Part shown: piece by piece, positions 38,651 to 48,320 of the stretch
Layout: every line of letters begins with the position of its first letter
Numbering within the stretch: the stretch's first letter is position 1
NCBI GenBank assembly: GCA_036381615.1
Contig: DASVCL010000066.1
Span: forward strand, 62,001 to 126,000
DNA length: 64,000 bases
Direction: 5' to 3'
DNA from: CALANV01 sp036381615
GTDB lineage: Bacteria > Pseudomonadota > Alphaproteobacteria > CACIAM-22H2
Made by a program: the position numbers and the translations under genes
Notes under the pieces: generated by a model
What the model saw: the letters and a program-made list of their open reading frames with translations, nothing else
What the model was told of the DNA's origin: nothing
The model's database searches: none

Positions 38651-40477
38651 CTAGTGTGCGCTGGCTGAGGACCAGCGGATCTCGCCCTTCGGGATGCGGA
38701 TCGAGTCGACGAAATCCTGCATCTCCTTGGACGGCTCCGGAGTCACCAGGCTGACCAGCCAGGTGACGATGAACGCCACCGGCAGACCGAACAGTGCGCT
38801 CGAGACGTTGCGGATCCCGAACCACAGCGGCATGCCGAAGTAGTGCGTGGCGATCAGGTAGTAGAGGCACACGCCGAAGCCCGCGATCATACCGCAGATC
38901 GCGCCGATCGACGTCGTCCGCTTCCACCAGATGCCGAGCACCAGCGGCGCGAACAGGCCCGACGCCGCAAGCGAGAACGCCCATGCCACCATCTGGATGA
39001 TGCCCGACGGGCGCGTGGCCGCTGTCGCCGCCGCGACCAGCGCGACGAGGATCAGCAGCGTCCGCGCGACGATGAGACGCTTCGCCGTGCTCGCGTTCGG
39101 GTTGATCATCTTGTAGTAGATGTCGTGCGAGAGCGCATTGGCGATCGCCAGGAGCAGACCGTCTGCGGTCGACAGCGCGGCAGCGAGGCCACCGGCCGCG
39201 ACCAGGCCCGAGATGACGTACGGCAGGCCTGCGATCTCCGGCATCGACAGGACGATGATGTCCTGGTGGATCTTGATCTCGCCAAGATCAAGCGCCGCGC
39301 CGGCGACCACATACTTGGTGGCCTCAAGCACGCCGTTGCCGTTCCCGTCCGCGATCGTCAGCAGGCCACCAACCTGAGACCAGCTCTGGACCCAGGTCGG
39401 CAGACTCGCGATCGGCTGACCGATCACGCTCTGATAGACCTCGAGCTTGGCGAACGCCGCGTATGCGGGGGCGGTGAAGTAGAGCAGGAAGATGAAGAAG
39501 ATGCTCCAGCCCACCGACTCGCGCGCCTGCCGGACGTTCGGCGTCGTGAAGTACCGCATCAGAATGTGCGGCAATGACGCGGTGCCGATCATCAGGCACA
39601 GCACGAGGGCCCAGAAGTTGTGGAACTCGGTCCAGCTGAACTGTCCCTGCGCGTTGGTGAACGGGGCGACGTGATGCTTGGTGATGTTCAGCTGCTGCTC
39701 GAGTTCGGCGATCTGCCTGAGGGCCTGGCCGTAGGTCAGCTCGGGGATCGGAATTCCGTAGCGCTGCGTCGACAGCCAGACCACCGGGACGAGGTAGGCG
39801 ATGATCAGGATGATGTACTGCGCCACCTGCGTCCATGTCACCGCGCGCATACCGCCGAGCATGGAGCACACCAGGATGCCCACGAGACCGGCGAAGATCG
39901 CGATCTCGAACGGAATGCCGAGGAAGCGCGAGGTGATGATGCCGATGCCGAAGGTCTGCGCGACGATGTAGGTGAACGACGCGCAGAACAGGACGACGAC
40001 ACCACAGATGCGGGCCACGTTGCCTTCGTAGCGGGTGCCCAAAAAGTCCGGCACGGTGAACTGGCCGAACTTGCGGAGATAGGGTGCCAGCAGGATGGCC
40101 ACCAGCACGTAGCCGCCGGTCCATCCGAGCACGTACCCGAGCCCGTTATAGCCCGTGATGAACAGACCGCCTGCCATCGAGATGAACGAGGCGGCGCTCA
40201 TCCAGTCGGCGCCTGTCGCCATGCCGTTGTAGAACGCCGGCACCACGCGCCCTGCCACGTAGTATTCGGAGAGCTCCGTCGTACGCGAAAGGATGCCGAT
40301 ATAGGCGTAGATGCCGATCGTCAGGAACATAAAGGCGTAACCGATGAACTTGTTCGGCACGCCCAGCTGCTCCAGAATGGCGAGTAAGATGGTGAAAGCG
40401 ATGAACCCGCCGGTATAGATCCCATAGACCTTGCCGAGATTGGCGAGGAATCCACCGCGCCCGATTTCGTATGCCAT
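38651..40477 (-). CDS. Sodium:solute symporter, VC_2705/ActP-like
   Basis: The 608-aa protein is an SSS-family symporter with thirteen or so membrane segments. Family marks include the early GADWMSAASFISMAGGLF, GGYVLVAILLAPYLRKFGQFTVPDFLGTRY and the later GLAAALSTADGLLLAIANALSHDIYY, which holds Na+-site residues. It is longer than classic ActP because of an inserted loop (about residues 235-265) and matches the VC_2705 subfamily that pairs with DUF4212 proteins. Likely substrates are acetate or other short carboxylates. It follows the small subunit by 18 bp. Confidence 0.9.
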   Translation of the reverse strand: MAYEIGRGGFLANLGKVYGIYTGGFIAFTILLAILEQLGVPNKFIGYAFMFLTIGIYAYIGILSRTTELSEYYVAGRVVPAFYNGMATGADWMSAASFISMAGGLFITGYNGLGYVLGWTGGYVLVAILLAPYLRKFGQFTVPDFLGTRYEGNVARICGVVVLFCASFTYIVAQTFGIGIITSRFLGIPFEIAIFAGLVGILVCSMLGGMRAVTWTQVAQYIILIIAYLVPVVWLSTQRYGIPIPELTYGQALRQIAELEQQLNITKHHVAPFTNAQGQFSWTEFHNFWALVLCLMIGTASLPHILMRYFTTPNVRQARESVGWSIFFIFLLYFTAPAYAAFAKLEVYQSVIGQPIASLPTWVQSWSQVGGLLTIADGNGNGVLEATKYVVAGAALDLGEIKIHQDIIVLSMPEIAGLPYVISGLVAAGGLAAALSTADGLLLAIANALSHDIYYKMINPNASTAKRLIVARTLLILVALVAAATAATRPSGIIQMVAWAFSLAASGLFAPLVLGIWWKRTTSIGAICGMIAGFGVCLYYLIATHYFGMPLWFGIRNVSSALFGLPVAFIVTWLVSLVTPEPSKEMQDFVDSIRIPKGEIRWSSASAH

Positions 40478-40495
40478 GGTGCGTCCTCCCCTGGC

Positions 40496-40765
40496 TTAAT
40501 CTTCGGCGACGCCGAACTCTTCGTCGATCCGGTTCTGGGCCTTTGCATTCCAGAAGCACAGTACGACGAAGGCGATCAGCGATCCTTGAGCCGCCATGTA
40601 GAAGCCCAGCGGGAAGCCGAAAATGACGATCTCGTTGAGCTGGACGGCGAAAAGATGGATGAGGAAGCTGAAGACGAACCACCAAGCCAGAATCACCCAC
40701 ATCAGCCTGCTGGTTCGCCGCCAGTACTCTTCCATCCGATCGCGCGGTAAGGGATTTGTAGCCAT
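40496..40765 (-). CDS. DUF4212 symporter small subunit
   Basis: The 89-aa protein has two membrane helices (LMWVILAWWFVFSFLIHLFA and GFPLGFYMAAQGSLIAFVVLCFW) and the conserved YWRRTSRLMW start of DUF4212. Family members always accompany VC_2705-type symporters, as here. AGGAGG ends only one base before the ATG at 40765, an unusually tight spacing that may limit translation. Confidence 0.92.
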   Translation of the reverse strand: MATNPLPRDRMEEYWRRTSRLMWVILAWWFVFSFLIHLFAVQLNEIVIFGFPLGFYMAAQGSLIAFVVLCFWNAKAQNRIDEEFGVAED

Positions 40766-40955
40766 TCCTCCTGATCCCCTTTGTGGTTTAGACTGTACGG
40801 GCAAAACGCAAGATGTGCCTCGGCGTACGCGCCGCACGCGCGGGCACATCCAGTCGCGCGCAGGGGGCACCGACGCGACCAGTGTCGGGACAAGTGTTCT
40901 GACTGAGCTGCGGACCCAACATTGAGCCCCTGTTTCCCCCCCGCAGGACCTTATG

Positions 40956-40983
40956 TTGTCTTTAATTTTTGCGGCACTATACC
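40956..40983 (+). promoter_or_regulatory. Promoter of the hypothetical/DUF294 direction
   Basis: TTGTCT (40956-40961) and TATACC (40978-40983) are spaced 16 bp around an AT-rich spacer. The likely start near 40990 lies about 50 nt before ATG 41042. Confidence 0.5.
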
Positions 40984-41041
40984 ATCCGTTGTTGGACTGC
41001 ACAACCGGCGGCACCCGAACGGGGGAGGGGAGCTTGGTGGC

Positions 41042-41662
41042 ATGCTGAAAGCGCTAATACGGCGTTGGCGAGGGGCGTCGGTGGCGACTCCGGCCGCCCT
41101 GATCGAGTTCCTCGACCACCGCGCCGCGCTGGTGGCGCAGAAAAGCATCATCGGCTACTGCCATGTGAAGACCCGGCTGCCCTTGTCGGAGCTGACGATC
41201 GAGAAGCAGTTCGCCGACGCCTTCGAGATCTCGCGTTGGGAGGGCTATGCCGCGGTCCTGGCCGATCTGGTCGTCATGACGGAAGGGTATCTTCGGCCGT
41301 TTGCTGGTTCCCGCGCCGGGGACCTTGTGGGCCCGCTGGCCGGAATTTACGAACAGACGTTGGCGATTCACCCGCGACCGGGACACCGTCCCGAGGGTTG
41401 GGCCGCTGACGTGGAGCGGCTGCGGCAGCGGCTGCTGGCGGCCCAGGCCGGCCCCGTCCGCCAGCCGGCAGAGGTGGCACTGAATTCGGCCGAGCGGCTG
41501 TATGAAACGCTGCCGATCCACTCGACGTTGCGGGAACCGGACAAGCCTGCGATCGTCGCCAATGTACAATTTATGATTGTCGGTCTTGCCCATGAATTCC
41601 GCAAGCAGCTGGACTGCGCGGCGCTGGTTGCGGAACTCCTGCCAATCGGCGATACGGCCTGA
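41042..41662 (+). CDS. Hypothetical protein upstream of the DUF294 gene
   Basis: The 206-aa soluble protein is helix-rich and has no recognised domain. Its first part includes EFLDHRAALVAQKSIIGYCHVKTRLP and its middle WEGYAAVLADLVVMTEGYLRP. It is 40 bp upstream of the CBS-DUF294 gene on the same strand, so a shared function in the signalling block is likely. Confidence 0.75.
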   Translation: MLKALIRRWRGASVATPAALIEFLDHRAALVAQKSIIGYCHVKTRLPLSELTIEKQFADAFEISRWEGYAAVLADLVVMTEGYLRPFAGSRAGDLVGPLAGIYEQTLAIHPRPGHRPEGWAADVERLRQRLLAAQAGPVRQPAEVALNSAERLYETLPIHSTLREPDKPAIVANVQFMIVGLAHEFRKQLDCAALVAELLPIGDTA

Positions 41663-41702
41663 CGCCGTGGACGGCGCGCCGCGGGTCTTGTGAGCTTCCG
41701 CC

Positions 41703-43166
41703 ATGACCGTCCGCTCCCAGACCGCAATCTTCACCAAGCTGGTGCGCGACTTCATGCGCCCGCCACCGTTCTTGTGCGCCGTCGGGACCCGGATCGCCGA
41801 CGTCGTCGCAGGGCTGACGGCCGGCGGCGTATCGAGCGCCATCATTGTGGACAATGTCGGCCGGGTGGCTGGCATCATCACCGAACAGGATATCGTGCGA
41901 CGGGTTGCCTTTCAGGTGAGCGCCGATATTCCTGTCGATGCCGTGATGACCCGGCCGGTCGTCACGGTCGCGGCCGACGATTTCCTCTATCGAGCGGTCG
42001 CGCGCATGCGCCGACTCGCGCTCCGCCATATGCCGGTGGTCGATCCCGGCGGCCGGCCGGTCGGCATGCTCGACCTCCACGAGGCGCTTGCCGCCGCCTC
42101 CGCGCGCATGGTCGCACAGATCGACCGCCTGACCCAGGAAAGCTCGATCGAGGGCCTTGCGCGCACCAAGAAGGCCCAGGTCGAACTCGCCCGCGAACTG
42201 CTCGCCGACAATCTGCCGGCGCCCGACATCCAGGCCTTGATCACGGATATCAACCAGGATCTCCATCGGCGCGTCCTCGACGGCGTGATGGCCGAGATGG
42301 CGAGGGAGGGGTGGGGCCCGCCGCCCGTACCGTTCACGCTGCTGATCATGGGATCGGGTGGGCGCGGCGAAAGCTTCCTGCGCCCGGATCAGGATAACGG
42401 CTTCATTCTCGCCGACTACCCGGACGACGAGCATGGCCGGATCGATACGTTCTTCATCACGCTCGCGGAACGGTTCGTGCAGCAGCTCGACCAGATCGGT
42501 TTCCCGCTGTGCAAGGGCAACGTCATGGCGACGAATCCGCTATGGCGCAAGACCGAGTCGCAGTGGGCCCGGCAATTCCGGCTCTGGGCCGAGCGGCGTA
42601 GCCCGGTCGCCGTCCTGTTCGCCGACATCTTTCTCGATTTCCGTGCCATTGCCGGACCAAGCGCACCGGCCGACACGCTGCGCGCGTCGGTCATGGAGAC
42701 ACTCGAGAAGTATCCGGCCCTGCTGTCGATGATGTGCCGCGACGAGACGAGCCGGTCGGTGGCACTCGGCTTCTTCGGCCGTATTCTCCGCGATACGCAC
42801 GGCGAGCAGCCGGGACGGGTCGATCTCAAGATGCGCGGAACGATGCCACTCGTCGCGTCGGCGCGGCTGTGGGCGTTCAAGTATGGCGTCGCGGCGACGG
42901 GCACGCTCGCCCGTATCAACGGCCTCACCGCGGCCGGTGTGCTCGACCGCAACGACTGCGACGAGCTGACGGCCGCATTCACGCATGTCACGTATCTCCT
43001 GCTGCGTCAGCAGCTTTCGGATGACGAGGCCGGCCGGCCGGTGGGCAACGCCATCGACCCCGATACGCTGTCGCGTCGCGAACGCGACCTTCTTGTCGAA
43101 TCGTTGCGCGCGATCGAGTCCCTTCGCAGGCGCGTGCGCGCGGATCTGGTCGGCGAGGTCTGGTAG
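41703..43166 (+). CDS. CBS-DUF294 nucleotidyltransferase-like signalling protein
   Basis: The 487-aa protein has two CBS domains at the N-terminus (about 15-135), a DUF294 nucleotidyltransferase domain and a DUF294_C substrate-binding region. The transferase motif is intact: LLIMGSGGRGESFLRPDQDNGF, with the GS…GR…E and D-x-D residues of the GlnD/MNT superfamily. Such proteins often lie beside acetate symporters and CbrA-like kinases. The target is unknown; nucleotidylation of a protein partner controlled by adenine nucleotides at CBS is a reasonable inference. Confidence 0.9.
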   Translation: MTVRSQTAIFTKLVRDFMRPPPFLCAVGTRIADVVAGLTAGGVSSAIIVDNVGRVAGIITEQDIVRRVAFQVSADIPVDAVMTRPVVTVAADDFLYRAVARMRRLALRHMPVVDPGGRPVGMLDLHEALAAASARMVAQIDRLTQESSIEGLARTKKAQVELARELLADNLPAPDIQALITDINQDLHRRVLDGVMAEMAREGWGPPPVPFTLLIMGSGGRGESFLRPDQDNGFILADYPDDEHGRIDTFFITLAERFVQQLDQIGFPLCKGNVMATNPLWRKTESQWARQFRLWAERRSPVAVLFADIFLDFRAIAGPSAPADTLRASVMETLEKYPALLSMMCRDETSRSVALGFFGRILRDTHGEQPGRVDLKMRGTMPLVASARLWAFKYGVAATGTLARINGLTAAGVLDRNDCDELTAAFTHVTYLLLRQQLSDDEAGRPVGNAIDPDTLSRRERDLLVESLRAIESLRRRVRADLVGEVW

Positions 43167-43172
43167 CGTTCG

Positions 43173-45923
43173 TCACGATGCCGCGGCCGGCAGGGGCTCG
43201 GCAAAGGGGATAAGGAACGCGAACGTCGCCCCCTGACCCGGCTCGCTTTCGACCCAGATGCGGCCGCCGAAGTGCTCGACGATGCGCCGCGAGATGGCGA
43301 GGCCAAGTCCAGAACCGGCCGGCTTGCCGGTCATGAGGTCGCCGACCTGGCGGAATTTCTCGAAGATGATCTGCTGGTTCTCGCGCGATATCCCGGGTCC
43401 GTTGTCGGCGACCCGGACTTCCAGCCCGTGACGCCACTCGCGGATCGTCACGTTCACCAGGCCGGTGCCGGCCGGCGAGAACTTGACGGCATTGGACAGC
43501 AGGTTGATAACCACTTGCATGAGCCGGTCGCGATCGGCGTGCACCGGCGGCAGTTCGGGCGGCAGGTCCGCCTGGATCGTCACATTGCGCTCACGAAAGA
43601 GCTGCTTCGTCGCGGCCATCGCCTCGAGAACAAGCTCACGGACGTCCACGGCGCCGATCTGCCAGTCGAAACGACCCGCCTCGATCCGGGCGAGATCGAG
43701 CACCTGGTTGATGAGTCGCGTGAGGCGCTCGCTTTCCTTGATGACGATCGCAAGGAATTCCCGCCGCTGTTCGACCGACAGGTTCGGATTGTCGTGGAGG
43801 ATCTCAGAGAACGAGCGGATGGACGTCAGCGGCGTCCGCAGCTCGTGCGTGACGGTCGCAAGGAAATCGTCCTTCAGGCGGTCGAGCTCGCGCAGGCGGA
43901 GATTGGCCGCCCGCAGCTCTGCCGATGCGGCCTCGAGCGCGCGGGATTTTTCCTCGAGCTGTCGGCTGTACTCAATGACCTGCGACGCCTCGTCCAGGAT
44001 CTTCATGACCTCGTCGATGCTGACGTTCTCGCCCTTGACGACCGACGCCACCATGACGCGCGCCGAGGCGGCACCGATGGCGCCGGCGAGCAGGCGCTCC
44101 GTGAAGTTGACGAGTTCGGCGTCGGCGCGGACGAGCTTGGCGAGATCGATTCCGTGATCCGCCGCATAGCTGGCGAAACTTTGCTCCGCATGCGGCTTGC
44201 CGATGAAGCGCGCCACCAGAGAATACAGGTCCTTGAACGAGGCGCTTCCTCGCCACAATCTGGTGCGATCGCCGGTATCGGGCTGCTGGAATATCTCGAC
44301 GAAGCGGGTCGCCTGGATCCGTTCGGTCAGGGTCTGACCCGTCGCCAGAGAAAGCCCGACGTAAAGACCGACATTGGCAATCATGCTCCAAAAGAGAGCA
44401 TGGGACAGATTGTCCATCCCCTCGAGACCGAACAGCGCCTCGGGCCTCAGCAGCGCGATACCCCACGGCCCATCGCTTAGGAACGAGTGCGGCAGCCAAC
44501 CGGAGCGGACGAAGGACGGCAGCAACAGCGTGTAGATCCACATCAGGAAGCCGGCCGAAAGCCCGCCGAGTGCCCCGATGCGGGTGCCACCTTTCCAGTA
44601 CATCCCGCCGATAATGGCCGGTGCCAACTGCGCTACCGCGGCAAAGGATAGCAGGCCGATGCTGACGAGCGCGTAGCTGCCGCCGATGAAATGAAAGTAG
44701 AGATAACCCAAGAACAAGACGAACACGATGCTGCAGCGCCTTATCACCAGCAGCATCCGCGTCAGATCGCCCCGTTCCGTCAACCGGAGTGCGCGTATGC
44801 GCAGCAGGATCGGCATGACGAGGTCGTTGCAGACCATCGTCGACAGCGCGATGGTCTCGACGATGACCATGCCGGTCGCCGCAGACAGGCCACCGATGAA
44901 GGCGATTAGTGCGAGCCAGCCTTGCCGCTCGCTGATGGGTAGGGCAAGCACGAACATATCGCCGTCAACGGTGTCCGGCGCGAACGTCAGCAGTCCGGCA
45001 ATGGCGAGCGGGACGACGAAGATGTTGATCGCGACAAGGTAAAGCGGGAACAGCCAGGCGGCCTTCTCGAGGTGACGTTCATCAACGTTCTCGACGACCG
45101 CCACCTGAAATTGCCGCGGCAGGAACAGGATCGCCGCCATCGACAAGAGCGTAAGCGTCACCCATCCGCCGAGGCCGCTGGTGCCCACGCTGGTGAACAG
45201 CCGCTTCACGTCCGGCCGTTCCGCCGCGCGCGCAAAGATGTCGTCGAATCCGTCGAACATGACGAACGTGACGAATGCGCCAAGACAGAGAAATGCGATC
45301 AGCTTCACGGTGGACTCGAATGCGATCGCGGCGACCATGCCTTCATGCCGTTCCGTGACGTCGATGTGGCGCGTACCGTAAAGCATCGCGAACGCGGCCA
45401 TCAGCGCGGCCACGTAAAGTGCCGTATCCTCGAAGATCGGCTGTCGCCCCACGGCCGAAGGCATGACGATATCGGGATATCGAAGAAGAACGTTGAAGCT
45501 GGTCGACACGCCTTTGAGCTGAAGCGCGATGTAAGGCATGATCACGATAACCGCCACGATCGTCACGAGACCGCCGAGCAGATGACTCTTGCCGTAACGC
45601 GAGGCGACGAAGTCGGCGATGGATGTGATGCGGTTGTTCTTGCTGATCCGCAGCATCTTGCGCAGCACATGCCACCACAGCACGGCGGCGAGCGTGGGTC
45701 CCAGATAGATCGGCAGGAAGTCGGCGCCGCCCGCAGCGGCGCGTCCCACGCTGCCGTAGAACGTCCACGCGGTGCAGTAGACGGCAATCGACAGCGCATA
45801 GATATAGGGGCTGGCGACGACGCTACGGCCGGCATCAGCCCGCTTGTCGGCCCAGTACGCCACCGCGAACAGCAGGCAAAGGTAGCCGAACGCGGCGGTG
45901 ACGATGAGCCAGGGCTGCATCAT
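43173..45923 (-). CDS. SSS-domain sensor histidine kinase (CbrA-like)
   Basis: The 916-aa protein joins an SSS transporter-like domain (about residues 1-520, twelve or more membrane segments) to a linker, HisKA and HATPase_c domains. The phosphoacceptor is His693 in ATVTHELRTPLTSIR, and the ATP site shows INLLSNAVKF and VADNGPGISRE plus SGLGLAISRRIVEHFGG. The architecture is that of CbrA, which links transport to carbon control. It converges with the DUF294 gene (6-bp gap), overlaps the small peptide gene by 4 bp, and lies in the same unit as the response regulator. Confidence 0.93.
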   Translation of the reverse strand: MMQPWLIVTAAFGYLCLLFAVAYWADKRADAGRSVVASPYIYALSIAVYCTAWTFYGSVGRAAAGGADFLPIYLGPTLAAVLWWHVLRKMLRISKNNRITSIADFVASRYGKSHLLGGLVTIVAVIVIMPYIALQLKGVSTSFNVLLRYPDIVMPSAVGRQPIFEDTALYVAALMAAFAMLYGTRHIDVTERHEGMVAAIAFESTVKLIAFLCLGAFVTFVMFDGFDDIFARAAERPDVKRLFTSVGTSGLGGWVTLTLLSMAAILFLPRQFQVAVVENVDERHLEKAAWLFPLYLVAINIFVVPLAIAGLLTFAPDTVDGDMFVLALPISERQGWLALIAFIGGLSAATGMVIVETIALSTMVCNDLVMPILLRIRALRLTERGDLTRMLLVIRRCSIVFVLFLGYLYFHFIGGSYALVSIGLLSFAAVAQLAPAIIGGMYWKGGTRIGALGGLSAGFLMWIYTLLLPSFVRSGWLPHSFLSDGPWGIALLRPEALFGLEGMDNLSHALFWSMIANVGLYVGLSLATGQTLTERIQATRFVEIFQQPDTGDRTRLWRGSASFKDLYSLVARFIGKPHAEQSFASYAADHGIDLAKLVRADAELVNFTERLLAGAIGAASARVMVASVVKGENVSIDEVMKILDEASQVIEYSRQLEEKSRALEAASAELRAANLRLRELDRLKDDFLATVTHELRTPLTSIRSFSEILHDNPNLSVEQRREFLAIVIKESERLTRLINQVLDLARIEAGRFDWQIGAVDVRELVLEAMAATKQLFRERNVTIQADLPPELPPVHADRDRLMQVVINLLSNAVKFSPAGTGLVNVTIREWRHGLEVRVADNGPGISRENQQIIFEKFRQVGDLMTGKPAGSGLGLAISRRIVEHFGGRIWVESEPGQGATFAFLIPFAEPLPAAAS

Positions 45924-46162
45924 GATGCGTTGCCTCCGCCCGGCGTTCGGTCGGCTCCGGGAAGATCGGCGCGGCGTGACCGAAGAACGAACGCGAGGAG
46001 CGCGATCAGGCCGATCCATGCGGCGAAGAGATAAGCGTAGAGCACCGGAATCCCCGACACCGTCGCGTCAACGCTGAAGATCGCCAGCGCCGGCGGGCTG
46101 AACAAGAGCACGCCGAGCAGGAAAAGGGCGATCAGACGATCGCCGACACCCGAACCCCTCAT
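45920..46162 (-). CDS. Small membrane peptide coupled to the SSS-kinase (CbrX-like position)
   Basis: The 80-aa protein has two hydrophobic segments (LIALFLLGVLLFSPPALAIF and VLYAYLFAAWIGLIALLAFVL) and a basic/acidic tail. Its stop overlaps the kinase start (ATGA), so translation is coupled. In Pseudomonas a small hydrophobic peptide, CbrX, precedes cbrA in the same coupled way; sequence homology to it cannot be judged here. It lies 25 bp below the exonuclease-fusion gene. Confidence 0.75.
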   Translation of the reverse strand: MRGSGVGDRLIALFLLGVLLFSPPALAIFSVDATVSGIPVLYAYLFAAWIGLIALLAFVLRSRRADLPGADRTPGGGNAS

Positions 46163-46187
46163 GATCCCTACGCCCTCTGCATCGGCA

Positions 46188-48320
46188 TCAGAAAGCGGCC
46201 TGCTTCATCCGGATGGCGAGTGCCATCTTCGAAGCTTCCAGCAAATGTCCGATCGTGACGATGCCGCGCGCCTCGAGCAGGTCGAGCATCCGCACGAAGA
46301 TCGCGGCCGTTGCCATGGCATCGCCCAGCGCCGTGTGTCGTCCGGAAACGGCGATGCCGAGCCGACCGGCAATAGTGTCCAGACTATGATCGTCGAACTC
46401 CGGAAACAGGAAGGCCGAAATCAGCAGCGTGTCGAGCGTGACACTGTCGAAGCGGATACCGCTGGCCTCCTGTTTGCGCTGAAGAAACGTGAGATCGAAT
46501 GCGGCATTGTGCGCGACGAGCACGGCATCGGCGACGAACGCCTTGAACTGCGGAAGGACGAGCTCGGCCGGCGGTGCATCCGCCACCATGGCATCGGTGA
46601 TGCCATGAAAACGGACCGAATCCGGCGGAATCGGGCGACCCGGGTTGACCAGGCGATTGAACGTCTCGCCCGTAAGGATACGGCCATTCACGATGCGGAC
46701 AGCCCCGATGGCGACCAGTTCGTCGCCTTGCGATGGCCGCAGACCGGTCGTCTCGGTGTCGAAGGCGACGTAGGCGGCTGAGCGCAGCGGCGTACTTACG
46801 GCCGATCGCGCTGCCGCGCCGGACTGGAACAGATCGAAGTCGTAGAACTCCGGCCGTGACGGCATCTCCGGCCGGAGTGTCGGCGCAAACTGGACCCGAA
46901 TCGGTGCCGGCAGCGGGATCCGCAACGCCGCGCGACCCGGCTGCTGCGCATGGCTCCACATCTCGCTGCCGTGCCGTGTAAGCACGTCGCGGAGAGACGG
47001 CGAACCCAGGACGGCCGGAAGCGGCTCGTCGCTCCAGTCGTCGAGTGTGGCGGACGAGATCGGATCGCCCGCCCAGGTGATCTGTATGTAGACGCGCCTG
47101 TCGCCAAGCAGGGCCTCGATATCGAAGGTGTCGGCGCGCGTCGCTACGGCCAGTTTGCGCAGAATGCATTCGAGCACGTGCGACAGGGAATGGCTGTCGC
47201 CGTGAAGCCACAACGGAAGGCCGACCATGGTAACCTGCGGACCGCCGGTCTCCCGCAAGTTGCGGACGACCCAGCTGAAGAGATCCACCGAATGGATGTC
47301 GGTCATCGGCCAGTGGCTGGCGCTCAGGCTGCGATAATCGCGGTCGAGGGCCTCGAGGCGTTCGCTCAGGACGTTGCCCTCGCGCAGGATGACATCCTCG
47401 AAAGCGCGCCGCTGCTCGGGGCTGATGTCCGGAAAGAAGGAGATCGTTTCGGCCGCTGCGCGCAGATTGGCGATCGGCGCGCGCAGGCCTTCGGTTGCGC
47501 GTCGCAGCAGCGTATCGCGGCGACTCAGCTCGGCAATCTCCCGGGTGACGTCGGCGAACGTCAGGACGTAACCGGTCGGCGTACCCGCGGTGTCGAGCAC
47601 GAGACTCATGCGCCCCCTCAGAAGGGTCCTGCTGTCGGTCGTCGCGCAGACGACCGGGAGTGTGCTCTCCTCCGGGCCGGCCGCGGGCCGCTGCAGCAGG
47701 CGCTCGAGCGCGTGGAGCACGGGGGCACGCGAAATCAAGTTGAACAGCGACCGTCCGAGGCCGAGCTCGCCGGAGACATGCAAGAGCGCCAGCGCGACAT
47801 GATTGTAAAGCAGGACCTGATGGTCGAGATTGCAGACCATCACGCCTTCGCTCAGGTCGCGCAGGATCGCCTCCAGGCGCTCCTTCTGCTCCTCGACGCG
47901 GCGCGTCGCGCTGGCCACGGATTGCTGAACCTCGCGGCGGGCCGTCAGATACCGGGATACGAGCTGATCGAGCGCGTCGGGCAGCGGCGCCAGGGTCGGA
48001 TAGGCGGCAGCATCGATGCGCGCTTCCGAAGCTGCCGCGGCGGCAAGCCGTGCGCGTGCCGCAAGGCGCCCGAGCGGCCGGAAGACGAGGTGGTCCGCGC
48101 CAAGCCAGATGAGTCCGGCTGTGACCAGGGCGGCGAGGCCTGCGGCCCAATGGGCGAGAATATCGGCCGTCTCGGGGCCGGCGCGCAGCGCGAACATCGC
48201 CGCAAACACGGCAAAGCCGAAGACCGCGGCGATGGCGGCAAGAACGGCGAACTGGTACCGCGGTGCGAGCTGCGCGGCCCGCTCCGATCCGGTTTGTCTT
48301 GTCCGATCAGGGATGCTCAT
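46188..48320 (-). CDS. Membrane PAS / degenerate kinase fused to a DEDDh exonuclease
   Basis: The 710-aa protein begins with two membrane helices (about 22-45 and 55-75), a HAMP-like segment, a PAS domain (about 145-260), a kinase-like region and a DnaQ-type exonuclease (about 515-690). The expected phosphoacceptor His is Glu277 (ATEGLRAPI instead of SHELRTP), so the kinase half cannot autophosphorylate. The exonuclease is intact: FDTETTG, HGITDAM, NAAFDLTF and RHTALGDA supply the DEDDh residues. The start overlaps the response-regulator gene by 14 bp. A sensory nuclease acting on RNA or a nucleotide signal is inferred. Confidence 0.88.
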   Translation of the reverse strand: MSIPDRTRQTGSERAAQLAPRYQFAVLAAIAAVFGFAVFAAMFALRAGPETADILAHWAAGLAALVTAGLIWLGADHLVFRPLGRLAARARLAAAAASEARIDAAAYPTLAPLPDALDQLVSRYLTARREVQQSVASATRRVEEQKERLEAILRDLSEGVMVCNLDHQVLLYNHVALALLHVSGELGLGRSLFNLISRAPVLHALERLLQRPAAGPEESTLPVVCATTDSRTLLRGRMSLVLDTAGTPTGYVLTFADVTREIAELSRRDTLLRRATEGLRAPIANLRAAAETISFFPDISPEQRRAFEDVILREGNVLSERLEALDRDYRSLSASHWPMTDIHSVDLFSWVVRNLRETGGPQVTMVGLPLWLHGDSHSLSHVLECILRKLAVATRADTFDIEALLGDRRVYIQITWAGDPISSATLDDWSDEPLPAVLGSPSLRDVLTRHGSEMWSHAQQPGRAALRIPLPAPIRVQFAPTLRPEMPSRPEFYDFDLFQSGAAARSAVSTPLRSAAYVAFDTETTGLRPSQGDELVAIGAVRIVNGRILTGETFNRLVNPGRPIPPDSVRFHGITDAMVADAPPAELVLPQFKAFVADAVLVAHNAAFDLTFLQRKQEASGIRFDSVTLDTLLISAFLFPEFDDHSLDTIAGRLGIAVSGRHTALGDAMATAAIFVRMLDLLEARGIVTIGHLLEASKMALAIRMKQAAF

